A DNA stretch of 64,000 bases from Globisporangium splendens (GCA_006386115.1 VFIW01000045.1:124001-188000), one strand, 5' to 3'; shown: positions 31,599-43,317, numbered from the stretch's first letter. The notes: generated by a model not told the origin, from the sequence alone. Made by a program: numbers and translations.

Positions 31599-34148
31599 CT
31601 ATGAGGCGAGCACGATTTCTTGGGCTTTGCTTTCGGGTTTCAGCAGCAGCGTCTGCATGAGTTTCTTCCGCTGGCTGTTTGGTGGTAGTTGCGTTTCCGA
31701 TTGAACCACTTGCGTCGCGCGCATCGAGAAGCTCAGACTGCCCTGCGCCGGCAATTTGTCGTCGCTGGTCCACGTTTTCCACTCGTCACTGTCGACTGTG
31801 GTCTCATTGTTCAACACCACATTAGTCAGCTCAGCTTCGCCGCTTATCGCGAGCTTGAGCACCACGAGCACGAGCTGCCGCTGGTCAAACACGTCGAGCA
31901 GCAGGTGCTCATACGTCTCGTCGCTCTGCATCGGGTGGAAGCAGTTGAGGTATCCGATCCTGTCGAGCACCTGGGTTTTCGTGATAAGATCGAGCAGCGC
32001 GAGCGACTCGCCGAAATTCCATTCGTCCACGATGCGACTGAACAAAATGATAAACACCTCGGCGCGGAAGAGACTTCCCGTCTGCGGATCGCGCTCAAAC
32101 GTGCCAAAGTGCTCCATCACGCGCTGTGCCTGGTTGCACGTGAAGTAGTACAGCGTCGAGATCGACCGCAGCCCGACCAGTTCATCTCGGCGCTCACATC
32201 GAGCTGCTTGAACTCCTTGAGGAATTTCTCAAACGCGGCGTCGTTCAGCGCTGTGCAAATGGAATACGGTCGCCTGGTCATGACAAAGTCGAACTCGAGG
32301 ATCCCAAGTCGCGGGAATTGCCAAGTTGCATCCATGAGCACGGGCAAGCGGTTCAGCTTCACGTTCCGGAAATTGCCCGCGAGCGGCTGCGCTTTCTCGC
32401 CACGCTGCGAAACGTCCATGAGCTTCCACTGCTGTCGCAGTTTCTTTTCGTACTTGTTGACTTCCAGGATCCGCATGAGGATACGCCGGTCAATGGAGCT
32501 CGTCATGTTCAGGCGGTACTTGCCCGTCGGGTTGTTGACATTGAATGAGATCCATTTCCCTACTTTCTGTTCCACGTACCCTTGTTCGATATCCGAGAGG
32601 TTCTTGAGCCCAATCACCATGCAGATGTCACTGCACACGTCGATCTTGCCGTCTTTGTCCTTGTCCTCGAAATACTCGACGGGCGTCTCCATGGACGCGC
32701 AATCGTACACGTCTTCCTTCTTTGTGGTCGCGGCACCAGCAGAGTAGATCTGGGGGATCAATACCGCAGCCGCAGTCGCTTTCTCGACTTGCGACGTGTG
32801 TGACTTGAAAAGCGCCAACAGCGTATTCGCCTGGTCGATATCAAAACAGTACTCTTCGGCTAACAGGCGGATGCAAAACAACTTCGATTCTTCCTCGTTT
32901 TCACCTTTCATCTCACCAAATGAGCGCTCCATTAATGCCACAGTGCGCACAAACCAATGGGGCGAGATACTCTCTTCGTGACGATCATAGTTTGGTTGGA
33001 TCTTCAGTTGCATCACGCCACTCGACGGCGTCGCATTGAGAAACGATTTTTCGTCTTTTCTGTGTACGCGGCGCCATTGTGGAGTGATTCGATGACTTCG
33101 GTCTTGTTCTTCCAGCAGAGAGCGAGGAGCTCTCGCAGCAAGATCACGCAGCGAGGTTCAGTGTGTAGTTGCCGCCAGTGTAGATTGCCGACTGCTGTTG
33201 ACTACTTGTGCTGCTCGTTTCTTGGATCTCCAAGTTGCATTCGCCGATATCAAGTTGGCATTTTGCAATCGACCCCGAGGCAACGGCGCGCAGAATCGCC
33301 TCGGCACCCAGACTTCCGATGGGGTTCCCTCGAACGACCAACGTCTCAAGCACCGTGTTCTGCTGAAGTCCGTGGACGTAGATGAGCACCGATTTCCCGT
33401 GGATGTGGTTGTTCGAGACGTCGAGATACTTAAGCGACTTGTTGGTAGCAAGGCACGCACCGAGCTCGGCATCTGCATTGCCATTGCTGCCGAGCGTGTT
33501 ATCCGACAAGTCCAAATGCGTCAGCGTCAGGTTCTCCATCATGCATTTCGCCAAGTACTGCGCTGGTTTGCCGCGGATGTTGTTCCACGAGAGGTTGAGC
33601 GATGTCAGCGGCGTCGTGATGCGCAGCAGCTCTCCGGTGGCTTTGGCTGCATGACAGATCTGATTGCGGCGCAGATCCAGATGCTCCAGCGTACACCGGT
33701 TCAGCAGGCACTGGATCAGCAACTTTACGGCCTGGTCGCCCAGTTGATTGTTCCCCAGATCGAGTGTCTTCAGGTTCACGTGTGGATCCTGCAGGCTCTT
33801 GAAGATCTTCAATGTGCCTTTCGAGCCAATGTGGTTCTCCGGCAGGTTGAGGTCTCTCAAGTGGCGCAGTGAGATGCCATTCAGGATCGCCGAGGACCCG
33901 CCACCAGTGATGCCGACGTTTTTCATCGACAGGTTCTTGACTTCGACGGGGAGCAGCTCGAGCGCATCACCAAAGGCTTCGGTGCGCTGGTCGCTAAAGT
34001 AGTAGTTGTCGAACCGGAGCGATTTTGTCCCACGGTTGTACCGCGTCGCGGATCTCTCGAAGTCGAGCACGGGCAGCACGAGCAACGAATTCCGTTCACA
34101 ATGGCGGATGTACCGACCCCGCGACGAGTCTGGACGTGTGCACGTCAT
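31599..34148 (-). CDS. Leucine-rich repeat protein with large uncharacterised C-terminal domain
   Basis: Exons (minus) 34148-33148, 33059-32198 and 32129-31599 join in phase to 797 residues. The introns are 88 bases (GTGATC...ACACAG) and 68 bases (GTGAGC...AACCAG). Residues ~60-330 are ribonuclease-inhibitor-type LRRs: LRHLRDLNLPENHIGSKG, LKTLDLGNNQLGDQA, LEHLDLRRNQIC, LTSLNLSWNNIRGKPAQYL, LTHLDLSDNTLGSNG, LKYLDVSNNHIHGKS. The remaining ~460 residues are a domain I do not recognise (start near HEESISPHWFVRTVALMERS, end near GSLFRAEVFIILFSRIVDEW). Both introns read partly open in another frame, so single-base errors instead of introns cannot be excluded. Two separate genes are possible but less likely because the phases fit. 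Confidence 0.65.
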
Positions 34149-34157
34149 GCTGGTCTT

Positions 34158-35028
34158 TTAGATCTTCCGGAACTCGTGTCCATCCAGTCTTGCTTCTGCT
34201 ATTGTTGTTGGGCTAGTAGCGCAATCGGCCCCACTGTCGACTGCCAGCCACGCCGCACTTGAATCCTCCTCGCCGTCTTCTGCTAACACGTCTCGTGCAA
34301 ACTGTTGCAATGCTGTGAGTGGCTGCTCCGACGCCACATCCGTACCACCATTTGCGTCGTCGCCTAATACGCCCTCTGCATTACCGTCACTTTCCTTGTT
34401 GCTTGCGTCCTCTGCATCATCGCCGTCTACATCGTCTCCACTATCACCTTCAGAACGTTTCTTGGTGGCGCCGTCGTGCTCCTTGGCCGTGAGCATCTCG
34501 ACTGCTTTTCTAGTCTTTGCGATCAGTTCATTTGTCCGGTGCGCGAGTTTGTACGCTCGCCAACCTTCGCCACCTGCAGGCGATGGAGACACGAGCATTC
34601 GCGACGACGACCCAAGCGCCGAAGAACGAAGCGATTGTTGGGACGAGTCCTTCGTTTGCAGCCGCCGCCGAGACGCCAACCCGAATGGCTGCTGCTGCTG
34701 ATTCGGAGACGACGCCAATGACGGCGCGTGCGTCCATGGCATCGACTGGGAATGCAGGCGCCTGTGCTCATGGGTCACGTGGTTTTGCGCGCTACTGCTG
34801 CTCAAGGGCATTGTCATTGACAGCATCGGCACCGCCGGCGCGCACTCGCGCAGCATGTTCTCAATCAGATCGTCCTTCTCACTTCCTCCATCTGTTTGCA
34901 ACGCTTTCGCGGGCGAGTGGCTCCAGGACCATAGCTCGGCGCGCGGGAACGCTTCGCGCGGTTCCCATTTGGCGAATGCGTCGCGGTCGATGGAGAGGCA
35001 TGGGCACGTGGCGTGCGACTAGGCTTTG
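34158..35028 (-). CDS. Ser/Asp-rich hypothetical protein, start unresolved
   Basis: The frame is open from 35028 (in-frame TAG at 35029-35031) to the stop at 34158. The first Met in this frame is at 34856, but residues upstream (KWEPREAFPRAELWSWSH) look coding, so the true start is probably in an upstream exon; an ATG at 35050 in another frame followed by a Pro/Ser-rich run is one candidate. The protein has a conserved-looking helix GEGWRAYKLAHRTNELIAKT, an acidic run (GDSGDDVDGDDAEDAS), and a C-terminus with LTALQQFARDVL. No known domain. It ends 10 bases before the LRR gene start, same strand. Confidence 0.5.
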
Positions 35029-35050
35029 GTGGTGGAGACGGCGTCACCAT

Positions 35051-35566
35051 CGTGTTGGTGATATAGCTACTCGCTTGCCTCTATGACTCGCCGATGTGCA
35101 TGTTGCTGTGGTTGACCGCGCCTGTCGTCACTACACGAACCAAGCGATTGGCTTCATCTTGGTGACGAGGTGTCGCCATGCGCGAGTTTAGGAAGCGAGC
35201 TGTAAACAGCACTCTGCACTTGTCATGCGCTATAAATACAAAGCGCCACTCTTCCATCCACCCACCTGCATCACATGGCCATCTTGCAGCGTTCTCTTGA
35301 GGTAATGCTCGGAGGTTCGCTATTTGTGCAACAAATGACTGATGTCCGATCACTAAAATAACGTGGCCCACATCAGGTTCTTTTTTCTCTCCACTTGTTT
35401 TGTGTATTGATCCCAATTGTAGTCACCCAATATTATGTGGTGATCACTTGTTTGGGACCGCCAATGTGTTACGAGGTGGGAACGAGGGAACGAGGGGAGG
35501 GGAGACGCACTGAAAGAGAAAAGCGCCAAGAAGCGGTGGAAGCAGCGAGTGCAACTACAAAGAAGC
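35051..35566. other. Intergenic region between divergent genes
   Basis: About 500 bases upstream of the phosphatase gene. Purine-rich leader (GAGGGGAGGGGAG type) at about 35490-35510. Nothing else recognised. Confidence 0.45.
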
Positions 35567-36697
35567 ATGACGACCGCGAGTGCGAACGACGCGGCGCTCG
35601 AGACTGTCAAGAGCATCGGCGGCGGCCCCGAGAAGTGGATCGAGAGCCTGCGCAGCGGCAAGCTGCTGAGCGAGCTGGAGCTCAAGCAGGTCTGCGAGAT
35701 CGTCAAGCAGCTGCTGATCGAGGAGTCGAACGTGGTCGCCGTGAGCTCGCCCGTGACGGTCTGTGGTGACATCCACGGCCAGTTCTTCGACTTGCTCGAG
35801 CTCTTCCGCTGCGGTGGCGAAATGCCCAACACGAACTACATATTTATGGTGCGTCTGTGGATGCGGCCATATTGGCAGCGCTTTATGGGGAATGTGCTTA
35901 TGATTTACTGATGTGTGTGTGTGTATTCGTGCAGGGAGATTTTGTGGATCGAGGTCACAATAGTGTGGAGACGTTTGAGCTGTTGCTGTGCCTGAAGGCG
36001 CAGTACCCGGACCGCATCACGCTGTTGCGCGGCAACCACGAGTGCCGACAGATCACGCAGGTGTACGGCTTTTACGAGGAGTGCGTGCGCAAGTACGGCA
36101 ATGCGAACCCGTGGAAGTACTGCACGGACGTGTTCGACTACCTGAACCTGGCCGCCGTCATCGATGGCCGCGTGCTGTGCGTGCACGGCGGTTTGTCGCC
36201 CGAGATCCGCACACTGGACCAGATCCGCACAATAGAGCGTCAGCAGGAGATCCCGCACGAAGGCTCGTTCTGCGACCTCATGTGGTCGGACCCCGAGGAC
36301 ATCGAGACGTGGGCCATGAGTCCGCGCGGCGCAGGGTACCTCTTCGGCGCCAAGGTCACGGCCGAGTTCAACCAGATCAACGGCCTCGACCTCATCTGCC
36401 GCGCGCATCAGCTCGTGCAGGAAGGCTACAAGTACATGTTTCCGGAGAAGAGCCTCGTCACGGTCTGGTCGGCACCCAACTACTGCTATCGATGCGGCAA
36501 CGTCGCTGCGATCCTGTCCTTTGACGAGAACCTCGAGCGCGAGTTCAAGCTCTTCCGAGAGGTACGTTATGCAACTTGCGCATATCTGTGTGGTAAGGAA
36601 TGTTTGGCTTGCTTGTTCCTTACTTGTTTGATACCATTAGGTCGCGGAATCGTCGGATAACTTCGGGCAGCGGGCGTTGGTGCCATACTTTTTGTAA
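35567..36697 (+). CDS. PPP6C: Protein phosphatase 6-type catalytic subunit
   Basis: Exons 35567-35848, 35935-36561, 36641-36697 join in phase to 321 residues. Ser/Thr phosphatase of the PPP family: [39 protein letters not shown] and [10 protein letters not shown] supply the metal ligands and catalytic His. The C-terminus PYFL is the PP2A/PP4/PP6 methylation tail, and the stretch FKLFREV before it fits PP6 better than PP4 or PP2A. PP6 controls mitotic kinases and trafficking in other eukaryotes; the role here is inferred. The 15-residue N-terminal extension ahead of the usual start is Ala/Ser-rich. Confidence 0.93.
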
Positions 36698-37010
36698 GAA
36701 AGTCGCACGGCGAGATCCCGATTGCCGCAAGTGACCCGAAGGGCAGCCATCGGGTCTATTTGAGAGCATTTTCCCCGTTGTGGTCCGCGAAAGCTGCCGT
36801 TTGTGAATGGGAGCGGACCCTCGCGTGCGGCGTTTGACTCCGGTCTTATCTTTATTAGCGGCGCAGGAGCAAAGCTGGTGGGGAAAATGAGCAAACTAGC
36901 AATAGGTATTTTGCGCGTCAAGTTGCCAAATCCCAAGGCCACATGCGATTATATAATTTCTTTGCTTTCAATATAAAAATGCATCTTTCTGCCTGGTTTG
37001 GGTCATTAGT
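36698..37010. other. Intergenic between convergent genes
   Basis: About 310 bases between the phosphatase stop and the aspartylglucosaminidase stop; nothing recognised. Confidence 0.5.
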
Positions 37011-38245
37011 TTAGGCCAATGCAATGGGGTCGACGTGCATCACTTTGGGCTCCTTCATGCCTGTGGCCTGCACCGTGAACGAAAAATTCCACCCGTGGCC
37101 TGCGCCGCCGTACTCACCCATGCGGTTCAGACACACCATCCCGCCCTTGAAGTGCGGAAATTTCGCCGCGATGCGGCTAAGTGCGCGTTCGCACGCCACA
37201 CGAGGCTGCAGCGCCATACAAATACGAACGTGATTAGTCTCTGGTGCATTCGCTTCAACACAACTACACAGCACATTGCAGTCGCACGTACATGGACGCC
37301 CTTGGCCATTTCCTGGACGGCATGGAACGACGGCAAGAAGCGCATCATCACGTCGCCGTCGCCGGTCGCCGCTGCGCCACCGATCGCTGAGTCCACGTAC
37401 GCTCCTGCACCTGGAACCGCTGCGTCACCAACTCGCCCTGCGATTTTATGGTTTGCGCCATTGGAGCTCGTTCCCGCTGCAACAATGCACAACACACACG
37501 GTGAGTCAGGACCATAACACTCATGCCATCGCTTGTTCAGCATACCTGCCATGTCGCCTTTGGAATCGAGCACGACCATGCCGATCGTATCGTGGTTCTG
37601 CTCCGTGACCAGCGCCTGAATCCGCTGCTGCTCCTCGTCATGAGCTGAGGTGGCGCTCTCAGCATTCTCCCACACTGCTGGCTTGAACGGTGGACACGAC
37701 GAATTCTGCGCGGGGACGACGTTGCGAAAGTAGTTGGGCTGGCAGTTCTGCTGCTTCCATTCCGTGTGCAGCTTCCTCGAGTACGGCGTCTCCAAGGACT
37801 CTTCCTGGAAGCCCATCATCTTGGCAAACTCCAGCGCGCCGTCACCAGCGAGAATGCTATGCGACGTGTGGTGGAGCACAGCGCGAGCGACTTGGATCGC
37901 GGGCTTTATCCGGCGCAGCTGCGCCACTGCGCCCATATCCATCGTTGTGCCGTCCAAGATCATCGCGTCCAGCGTCGTCTCGCCGTGGGTATCGGGACTC
38001 CCGCCGTAGCCGACGGTGAAGTCGCATTGCTCCACTTCGCAGCGATTGCACCCGACAGTGATCGCGTCGAGATGCTGATGCGGCGATGGCGTGAGCGCTT
38101 CAAAGGCCACGCGCGTTGCGTTCACGAACGGCCACGTGTTGATCACCACTGCTGCGTGAACACATTGTACCGAAAGCAGCGACATCGCCACTGACAGCAG
38201 GGCCAACAGGCGCAGCGAAGGCGCGCATGGCTTGATCCTTGCCAT
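37011..38245 (-). CDS. AGA: N4-(beta-N-acetylglucosaminyl)-L-asparaginase (aspartylglucosaminidase)
   Basis: Exons (minus) 38245-37546, 37476-37292 and 37205-37011 join in phase to 359 residues. A lysosomal N-terminal nucleophile hydrolase that cleaves the Asn-GlcNAc bond of degraded glycoproteins. A signal peptide is clear (LRLLALLSVAMSLLSVQC). Matches to the animal enzyme: INTWPFVNAT, GYGGSPDTHGETTLDAMILD, GTTMDMGAVAQLRRIK, NCQPNYFRNV. The proenzyme should self-cleave before Thr220 in NHDTIGMVV, giving alpha and beta chains. The beta chain has AAGTSSNG, KIAGRVGDAAVPGAGAY and GAAAATGDGDVMMRFLPS (substrate-binding). Full length and intact. Confidence 0.96.
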
Positions 38246-38607
38246 CTGTCAATCTTCTTCTGGTGGTGTTCAAACCTGATGCAACATGGAGTCAGACGGA
38301 GACCAGCAGAATCAGAAATCGACACACTGTGTTCTCTCTGTGGGTGTGTCAAACAGCAGGATCAGATGGGTACAGTGCACGATCAGGCAACTGCGGCACT
38401 TGCTCAATGTGCGCGTCCTAGATGCATCGCATGCATTGCAACGCTTGCACACTCCTTTCTCTTACAGCCACATTCCTTATAATAATCATTTAAAGCACAC
38501 ATGCACAGCTTACACTAGACAATCGCTTCCTAACTCCTGCGCTCTCTCCATCTTCCTACGTACAAACCACTCCACTCGCATGAACACCATGTCATGATGT
38601 CAACTAC
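38246..38607. other. Intergenic, nothing recognised
   Basis: About 360 bases between two genes on the same strand. No motif recognised. Confidence 0.5.
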
Positions 38608-39813
38608 TTAACTCTCTTCGTCGGGTCGCAGGGCACCCACGAGCCGCCAGAACAATGACGTCTCCTGTCCGTGGTACACGATCTCGTACTTTTCCGGAAA
38701 CGACTCGTACAACTGCAGCAGCGTCGTCGCGTTCTGCGCCGCCTCGACCTGCACGTCGCTCACGTCCGAACCGCACCAGACAAACATATAATCCGCGCAC
38801 GACACGATGAAACTCAGCTTTGCGATCTCCTTGGACGGGTTGTGGAAATAGTCTTCGCCGATCGCTGTCAGTGGACCAATGATCAGCGGCTTCTCGGCCG
38901 CGCGCGAGCCGTTGCCAATGCTGCTGCTGCTTTCGCGCGGCACCTCGATGCGGAACACGACTGTGCGCTGCTCGCACAACTGAAGCGGTCGGCCCTCGCG
39001 ATGCAACTGCTCCCACTCCGTGAGTTGGAAGATGAACCCAGCGTTCGGGTCCACGACGGGTCGCGCCTGACGGATGAAGTCCAGCGCCTTGTACATGCCG
39101 ATGCGCTTGTACCACATCAAGTACGCGATCGCCATGGTCGGCGACCGCGAGATGCCTTTGACGCAGTGCACGAAGATGCGGCCACCGCGGCGCCGCGCCT
39201 TCTCGATAAAGTCAAACACATTGTAGAAATGGCGCGCGATGTCCTGCGACGAGTGGTCGCGCAGTCGAAGGTTGTAGTACAGGAAATCCTGCGGAAAGAA
39301 ATCCGGCGCCACGACGTTCGCGGCGCAATTGAGAATGTGCGTGATCCCGAGCCGCAGCAGCGCATCGCGATCTTTTGCGGCCGCTGCGCCACCGACGTAC
39401 AGGAAATCGGTCACGCGCGAGCACACGGCGGCTTGGTCATTGCGGCGCAGACACACGTCCGACGGGTTACTGCTGCTGCTGCTATTGCTCGGATCAAATA
39501 CCGGTTGCTCCATTTGCGAAAGATCCAGCGACAGGTTGCCCGGATTCCTGCTCTTCTTCACGGGCGGCTGCCACGCAGAAGATGTCGTGCGTGGCTTTAG
39601 CACGCTCACATTGGCGCTGGCGCCGTCGACGTCCATCGCGACCGCGTTGTTCTTCGAAGACGGAGGATGCACGGCAATGGGACCGCTGCTGCTCGGCGGC
39701 GCATTGGTGAGTGGCGACGGCAGCACGCGCAGCGGAGTCGCGTGCTCCACGTGAGCGCCGGTCCGCGCATATGGCGAAACAGGCTCTTGGCTTGTCCACT
39801 GCGGCTGCTGCAT
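38608..39813 (-). CDS. MKP1-like dual-specificity phosphatase with gelsolin-like C-terminal domain
   Basis: 401 residues, single exon, from ATG 39813 (MQQPQWTSQEP); the reading frame extends upstream but without another ATG. N-terminal ~110 residues are disordered. The phosphatase domain spans about 120-270: SRVTDFLYVGGAAAAKDRDALL, then the P-loop VHCVKGISRSP with nucleophile Cys217, general-acid Asp probably in LRLRDHSSQD, and the AIAYLM motif. The C-terminal ~110 residues resemble a gelsolin repeat: VVFRIEV, YMFVWCGSDVSDVQVEAA, EKYEIVYHGQE, FWRLVGAL. This DSP-gelsolin architecture is that of plant MKP1, a MAP-kinase phosphatase in stress signalling. MAPK as substrate is inference. Confidence 0.9.
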   Translation of the reverse strand: MQQPQWTSQEPVSPYARTGAHVEHATPLRVLPSPLTNAPPSSSGPIAVHPPSSKNNAVAMDVDGASANVSVLKPRTTSSAWQPPVKKSRNPGNLSLDLSQMEQPVFDPSNSSSSSNPSDVCLRRNDQAAVCSRVTDFLYVGGAAAAKDRDALLRLGITHILNCAANVVAPDFFPQDFLYYNLRLRDHSSQDIARHFYNVFDFIEKARRRGGRIFVHCVKGISRSPTMAIAYLMWYKRIGMYKALDFIRQARPVVDPNAGFIFQLTEWEQLHREGRPLQLCEQRTVVFRIEVPRESSSSIGNGSRAAEKPLIIGPLTAIGEDYFHNPSKEIAKLSFIVSCADYMFVWCGSDVSDVQVEAAQNATTLLQLYESFPEKYEIVYHGQETSLFWRLVGALRPDEES

Positions 39814-39867
39814 ATGCGCCGCCCCACCGCAATCCAACTCCAGAGGAGTCAGTTGACCTACGCACGT

Positions 39868-40760
39868 TTATAGAAACAACACGAGTCCGTCAGTCAAGGT
39901 ACGTAAAATGGCGACTGGCTTCTTTCGCGCATATGAGTAGCTCTCCATGGTGTGCGTAGCCGCTCATTTGCGTAAACACAACCACTGGATGACGCCATAG
40001 TGACAAAAAAGTATATGGAGGCAAACACGCACCGTGTTTCCGCGGACAGCGTGTCTCTCCATTGTCGTCATTGTCGTCGTCGTCGCTGAACCGCGCGGGG
40101 TGGACGATGCTCGCGCACGTCCTACTGTTGTTGCTGTGGCTGCTGCAATTGGTCCCACTGCCTGCTGCTAAGCGGGGCGAGATGCCGTCGCGCGGCGAGA
40201 TGCTCTTCTTCTTTTGGAGCGCGTCCAGCACGCGCACATTTGGCGATTTCGGGCACGACGCGCACGTCGTGTGCGCGAGCAGCGGCTCGCTTACGGCGGT
40301 GTGCATAGCGGTCGCATTGTCATAAGCATCGTCGTCGCGTCTACTGGCCATGTCAACAGCACACACATGATATAGGTCAGTGTTGCATAACACGAAGAGC
40401 TCCTGGATTTTTTCAGTCCTTTGTGCATCGTAAGGGCATCATCATCATCATCATCATCACGCCTCATCGCAAAAGGAGAATAGAAACTTACATGATGCCG
40501 TCCGAGAGCGACCTCTTCACCGTGCACGGGTCGCTCATGGCGATGGTCGACGAGCCACGGCGGCGCACTTTGGGCTGCTGCAGCGCAGTCGGGTCGCACG
40601 GCGGCGGCATCTTCATCGTCTTGAGCGCGCTCGCACTCGCATACACGGCAGCGCTTTCCAGTTTGCGCTTGGCATTCGCGGCCGCGGCGCCGTCGGGTGG
40701 TGCGCAGCAACTGCGTACGTCACTGTTGCTGCTGGAAATGGGTGTAGCAAAGCAGTCCAT
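39868..40760 (-). CDS. Small hypothetical protein, 3 exons
   Basis: Exons (minus) 40760-40492, 40343-40033 and 39962-39868 join in phase to 224 residues. The first donor (GTAAGT) is strong; the last acceptor (AATGAG) is weak. The protein is Ser/Asp-rich with scattered basic patches (KVRRRGSSTIAM, KRSLSDGI, RVLDALQKKKSISPRDG) and several RxxS sites. No domain recognised. The stop lies 55 bases upstream of the DSP start codon on the same strand. A GAT/ATC trinucleotide run (40436-40460) lies in intron 1. Confidence 0.5.
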
Positions 40761-41519
40761 TCTCGTTTCTCCTCTCGCAGAGGAAGGAAGATGCGTCCGT
40801 CGTCCGGTTGCCGTCGCGTCTGGGGGCAGAGAGCGCCTGTAGACAAGATTTCTTCGTCACTTTCTTCCACAATGTGGGTGGTGGCAGAGGCAAAACACAC
40901 TGCGACAGTGGCTCTTCTCGCTTTTCCTTCTCTTTTTCCTCTCGCTTGCTTCTTTCTCAGAACCACTCCAACACAGGTCAATGGTGCGGAGTTTCTTCAA
41001 TGCGGCGCGCTGGTTGTTTGATGCGATCGAGCGCAGAGTGCGAGCCGAGGGGTTTCTCTCTGAACGTAGTGGCGAGGGCCAAGCGAATAGCGGGTTGGTG
41101 GCCTGCAGACGCTACAAGATAGTGTGGGAAGACTCGTGCTTTTCCTTCCGCGTTTGACAGCATGCGCATGTCCGAAACTGCTTCTTTCTTTCCCTGAGTG
41201 TAGATACAAACACAACAATGGAATTGAGCCATTGGCAGTCGCTAAACCCATTAAAAGCACAGCTAAACCGAGGGAGCTGTGCGTCTTTTCGCTATTGTTC
41301 TTTGCCGAAAGGCAGCGAACAGCATACAGTCGGGAAGATAAAGAGGGGTTTCGCGTCCCAACAGCTCCAAGAGATTCAGTGAATGGTGCTCATGGCATTG
41401 CTCTCCACGCATTTACGCTTCATCATGTATGAGCCTGTCCACCCAACTCTTTCCTTCTTCTGGGACTTCACACGCGACGAAACGACGGTACAATCGACTG
41501 AAACGGGCACTACCGTGGC
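40761..41519. other. Intergenic, nothing recognised
   Basis: About 760 bases between two minus-strand genes. No conserved ORF, repeat or RNA gene seen. Confidence 0.5.
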
Positions 41520-43026
41520 TCAGACGACCGCGAGTGTCTGCGTGAAGAACTTGGCCACGACGTCCATGAAGAACGCCGTCGTGAACTGCAGGTGGTTCCC
41601 GGGCGTCGACAGGAAATGCACTTTGCCCGCGCGATGCAGCGTCTGCAACCCGAACGAGTCCTGCTGGTACCACGCCGTCTCGTTGAACGCGAGGATCGTC
41701 TTGTACGGATCGCCGTCCGCGTACGCGCCGAACCACTCCGAGTCCTTCGGGAACACCTGCGTGTCCTTCTCGGCGCGCACGAGCACGAGGTTCTGGAGCT
41801 TGATGAAGTTTTCGCGGTACGTCGCGTTTGTCTTGGGCTTTTCATTGTTAAGATCGGGGAGAAACTTGGCTGGGAAGATTGCATCCGTTGGAGAGTGGCA
41901 TGGGTACAAAAGAACATGTTGGACAAGAGATACAACAGCACAATGGAACACACATAATACAGCACCGTGAGTCAAGTAGTCGCTGATCTTCATCGGATCT
42001 CGGAAATAATTGGACTGAGCGAGGTGTGCTGTGCCACGTCACACAAATCATACAAGTCAGCGCATCATGATGGATCGACGCCAATTTGCTGCTTGTACCT
42101 TGAATTTCATCCGAGTACACCGCCACGCCGATCATCTACAGAGAGAGAACAATTCAATGTCACCAAATATTGCGTCACCAATACTAAATAATTGGACGCG
42201 CTCTTCGGGTTCGTACGCGATTGATCTCTTTGCAGATGAAATTGGTCGGAGAGCACTGCGGAAGTGCGCCGACGCCAGCCAAAGGGCCGTGGAAAGACAC
42301 AAACGTGGACACGGGCGGATTGTTGTAGCGCTGGATGTACGCGCGGATCAGCAAGTTTCCCTTCACGTATAAACACCGACACACACGCATGCACACAAGC
42401 ACGCATTAAGAGTTAGAGAGCCTGCATCTAGCAGCATTATTTTCGCTAGTTCAGGTTTTCGCACCTGAGAGAACCCGACTGCATTGAAACCCTTGGCCAG
42501 ACGAGAATCTGCTTGCACTTGCTTCGCGAACATCTCCACTTGCTCGTCCATCGTGATGAAGAAGCTGTTTTTCACGTCCTCTTGGACAGAATTGCCGATT
42601 TGGATGTTCACGGCATACGTGTTCAGCTGCTTTGCTACCAACTAAAAAAGCCGCATCGTCCACACAATAGCAACCAACGTTCTGTCACTCGCTGCACATG
42701 CGCACTTAAAACAAAGATTTACATACGTCTCGGATGTGCACCATGCCTCTGTTGCCAGCAGCGTCGCCCATGCCGTGCATGATCACGACAGGGAGCGGGT
42801 CTGGTGTCTGCATTTCGATGGGTTCGTACACTCGGACGCGCTTTTTTGGGAGCTGCTCTTCCGCCGACAAGGAGACCGCATACCCAGCGCCAACAACGTT
42901 GCCGCCACCACCACCAGCGTACACGGCCGTCATCACGTTCACCATCGCGAGCTGAACGAGCAGCATGGAGGCCGTCACGACCGCCGAGAGCAGCAGCAGC
43001 GTGCGCGTTCTCGTCGTCGCCACCAT
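41520..43026 (-). CDS. PPT1: Palmitoyl-protein thioesterase 1
   Basis: Exons (minus) 43026-42727, 42641-42465, 42360-42217, 42135-42099, 42028-41961 and 41864-41520 join in phase to 356 residues. A lysosomal hydrolase that removes fatty acids from S-acylated cysteines. N-terminal signal/anchor (TLLLLSAVVTASMLLVQLAMV), then PVVIMHGMGD, the nucleophile serine in GFSQG (Ser158, split by an intron right after the Gln codon), Asp246 in FLPDLN and His333 in TPGNHLQ, which together make the triad. VSFHGPLAGVGALPQC and DSEWFGAYADGDPYKTI also match. Exons 4 (37 bases) and 5 (68 bases) are very small. The final acceptor (CCAAG) is weak but gives the only in-frame join. Confidence 0.93.
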
Positions 43027-43317
43027 GTTCCGCTTGCCTTCCGTTGACAGCAATATGACTCGAAACAGATCTCTTCAACTGAGAACATCAAGTGTACTGT
43101 ATGTACCCCTTAAAATCCGATTGTGAATAGAACATCGTACTTAATGGATCGTGCCAAGCGTACTTATTGTTGGCATGCAACAAAGTACGAATTATATCGT
43201 ACTTCAGGATTCAAAGCACACTATCCGTTCACTAAAGTACGCATTTAGGCTTGGCTGGAAGCGAACCACACCTTCCGTGGTTCATAAAGCAGCTCCTCTC
43301 GCCAGATCGACAGCACC
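43027..43317. promoter_or_regulatory. Divergent promoter region with repeated GTAC cores
   Basis: Between the start codons of PPT1 and the cyclophilin. GTAC occurs at least six times between 43090 and 43245, several as CGTACTT or AAGTACG. Possible shared regulatory repeat; no factor named. Confidence 0.3.

Noticed and set aside
32117..32200. Apparent one-base frameshift in the LRR gene C-terminal part
   Set aside because: A 68-base GTGAGC...AACCAG intron in phase 0 explains the frame change, so I prefer a normal splice over a mutation, with RNA evidence needed.
33060..33147. Stop codon ending the LRR ORF as evidence for two separate genes
   Set aside because: An 88-base intron joins both parts in phase, and the following frame has no better start.
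38671..39600. 309-codon plus-strand frame opposite the dual-specificity phosphatase
   Set aside because: Arg/His/Val-rich antisense shadow; the minus strand has a full phosphatase with active-site loop.
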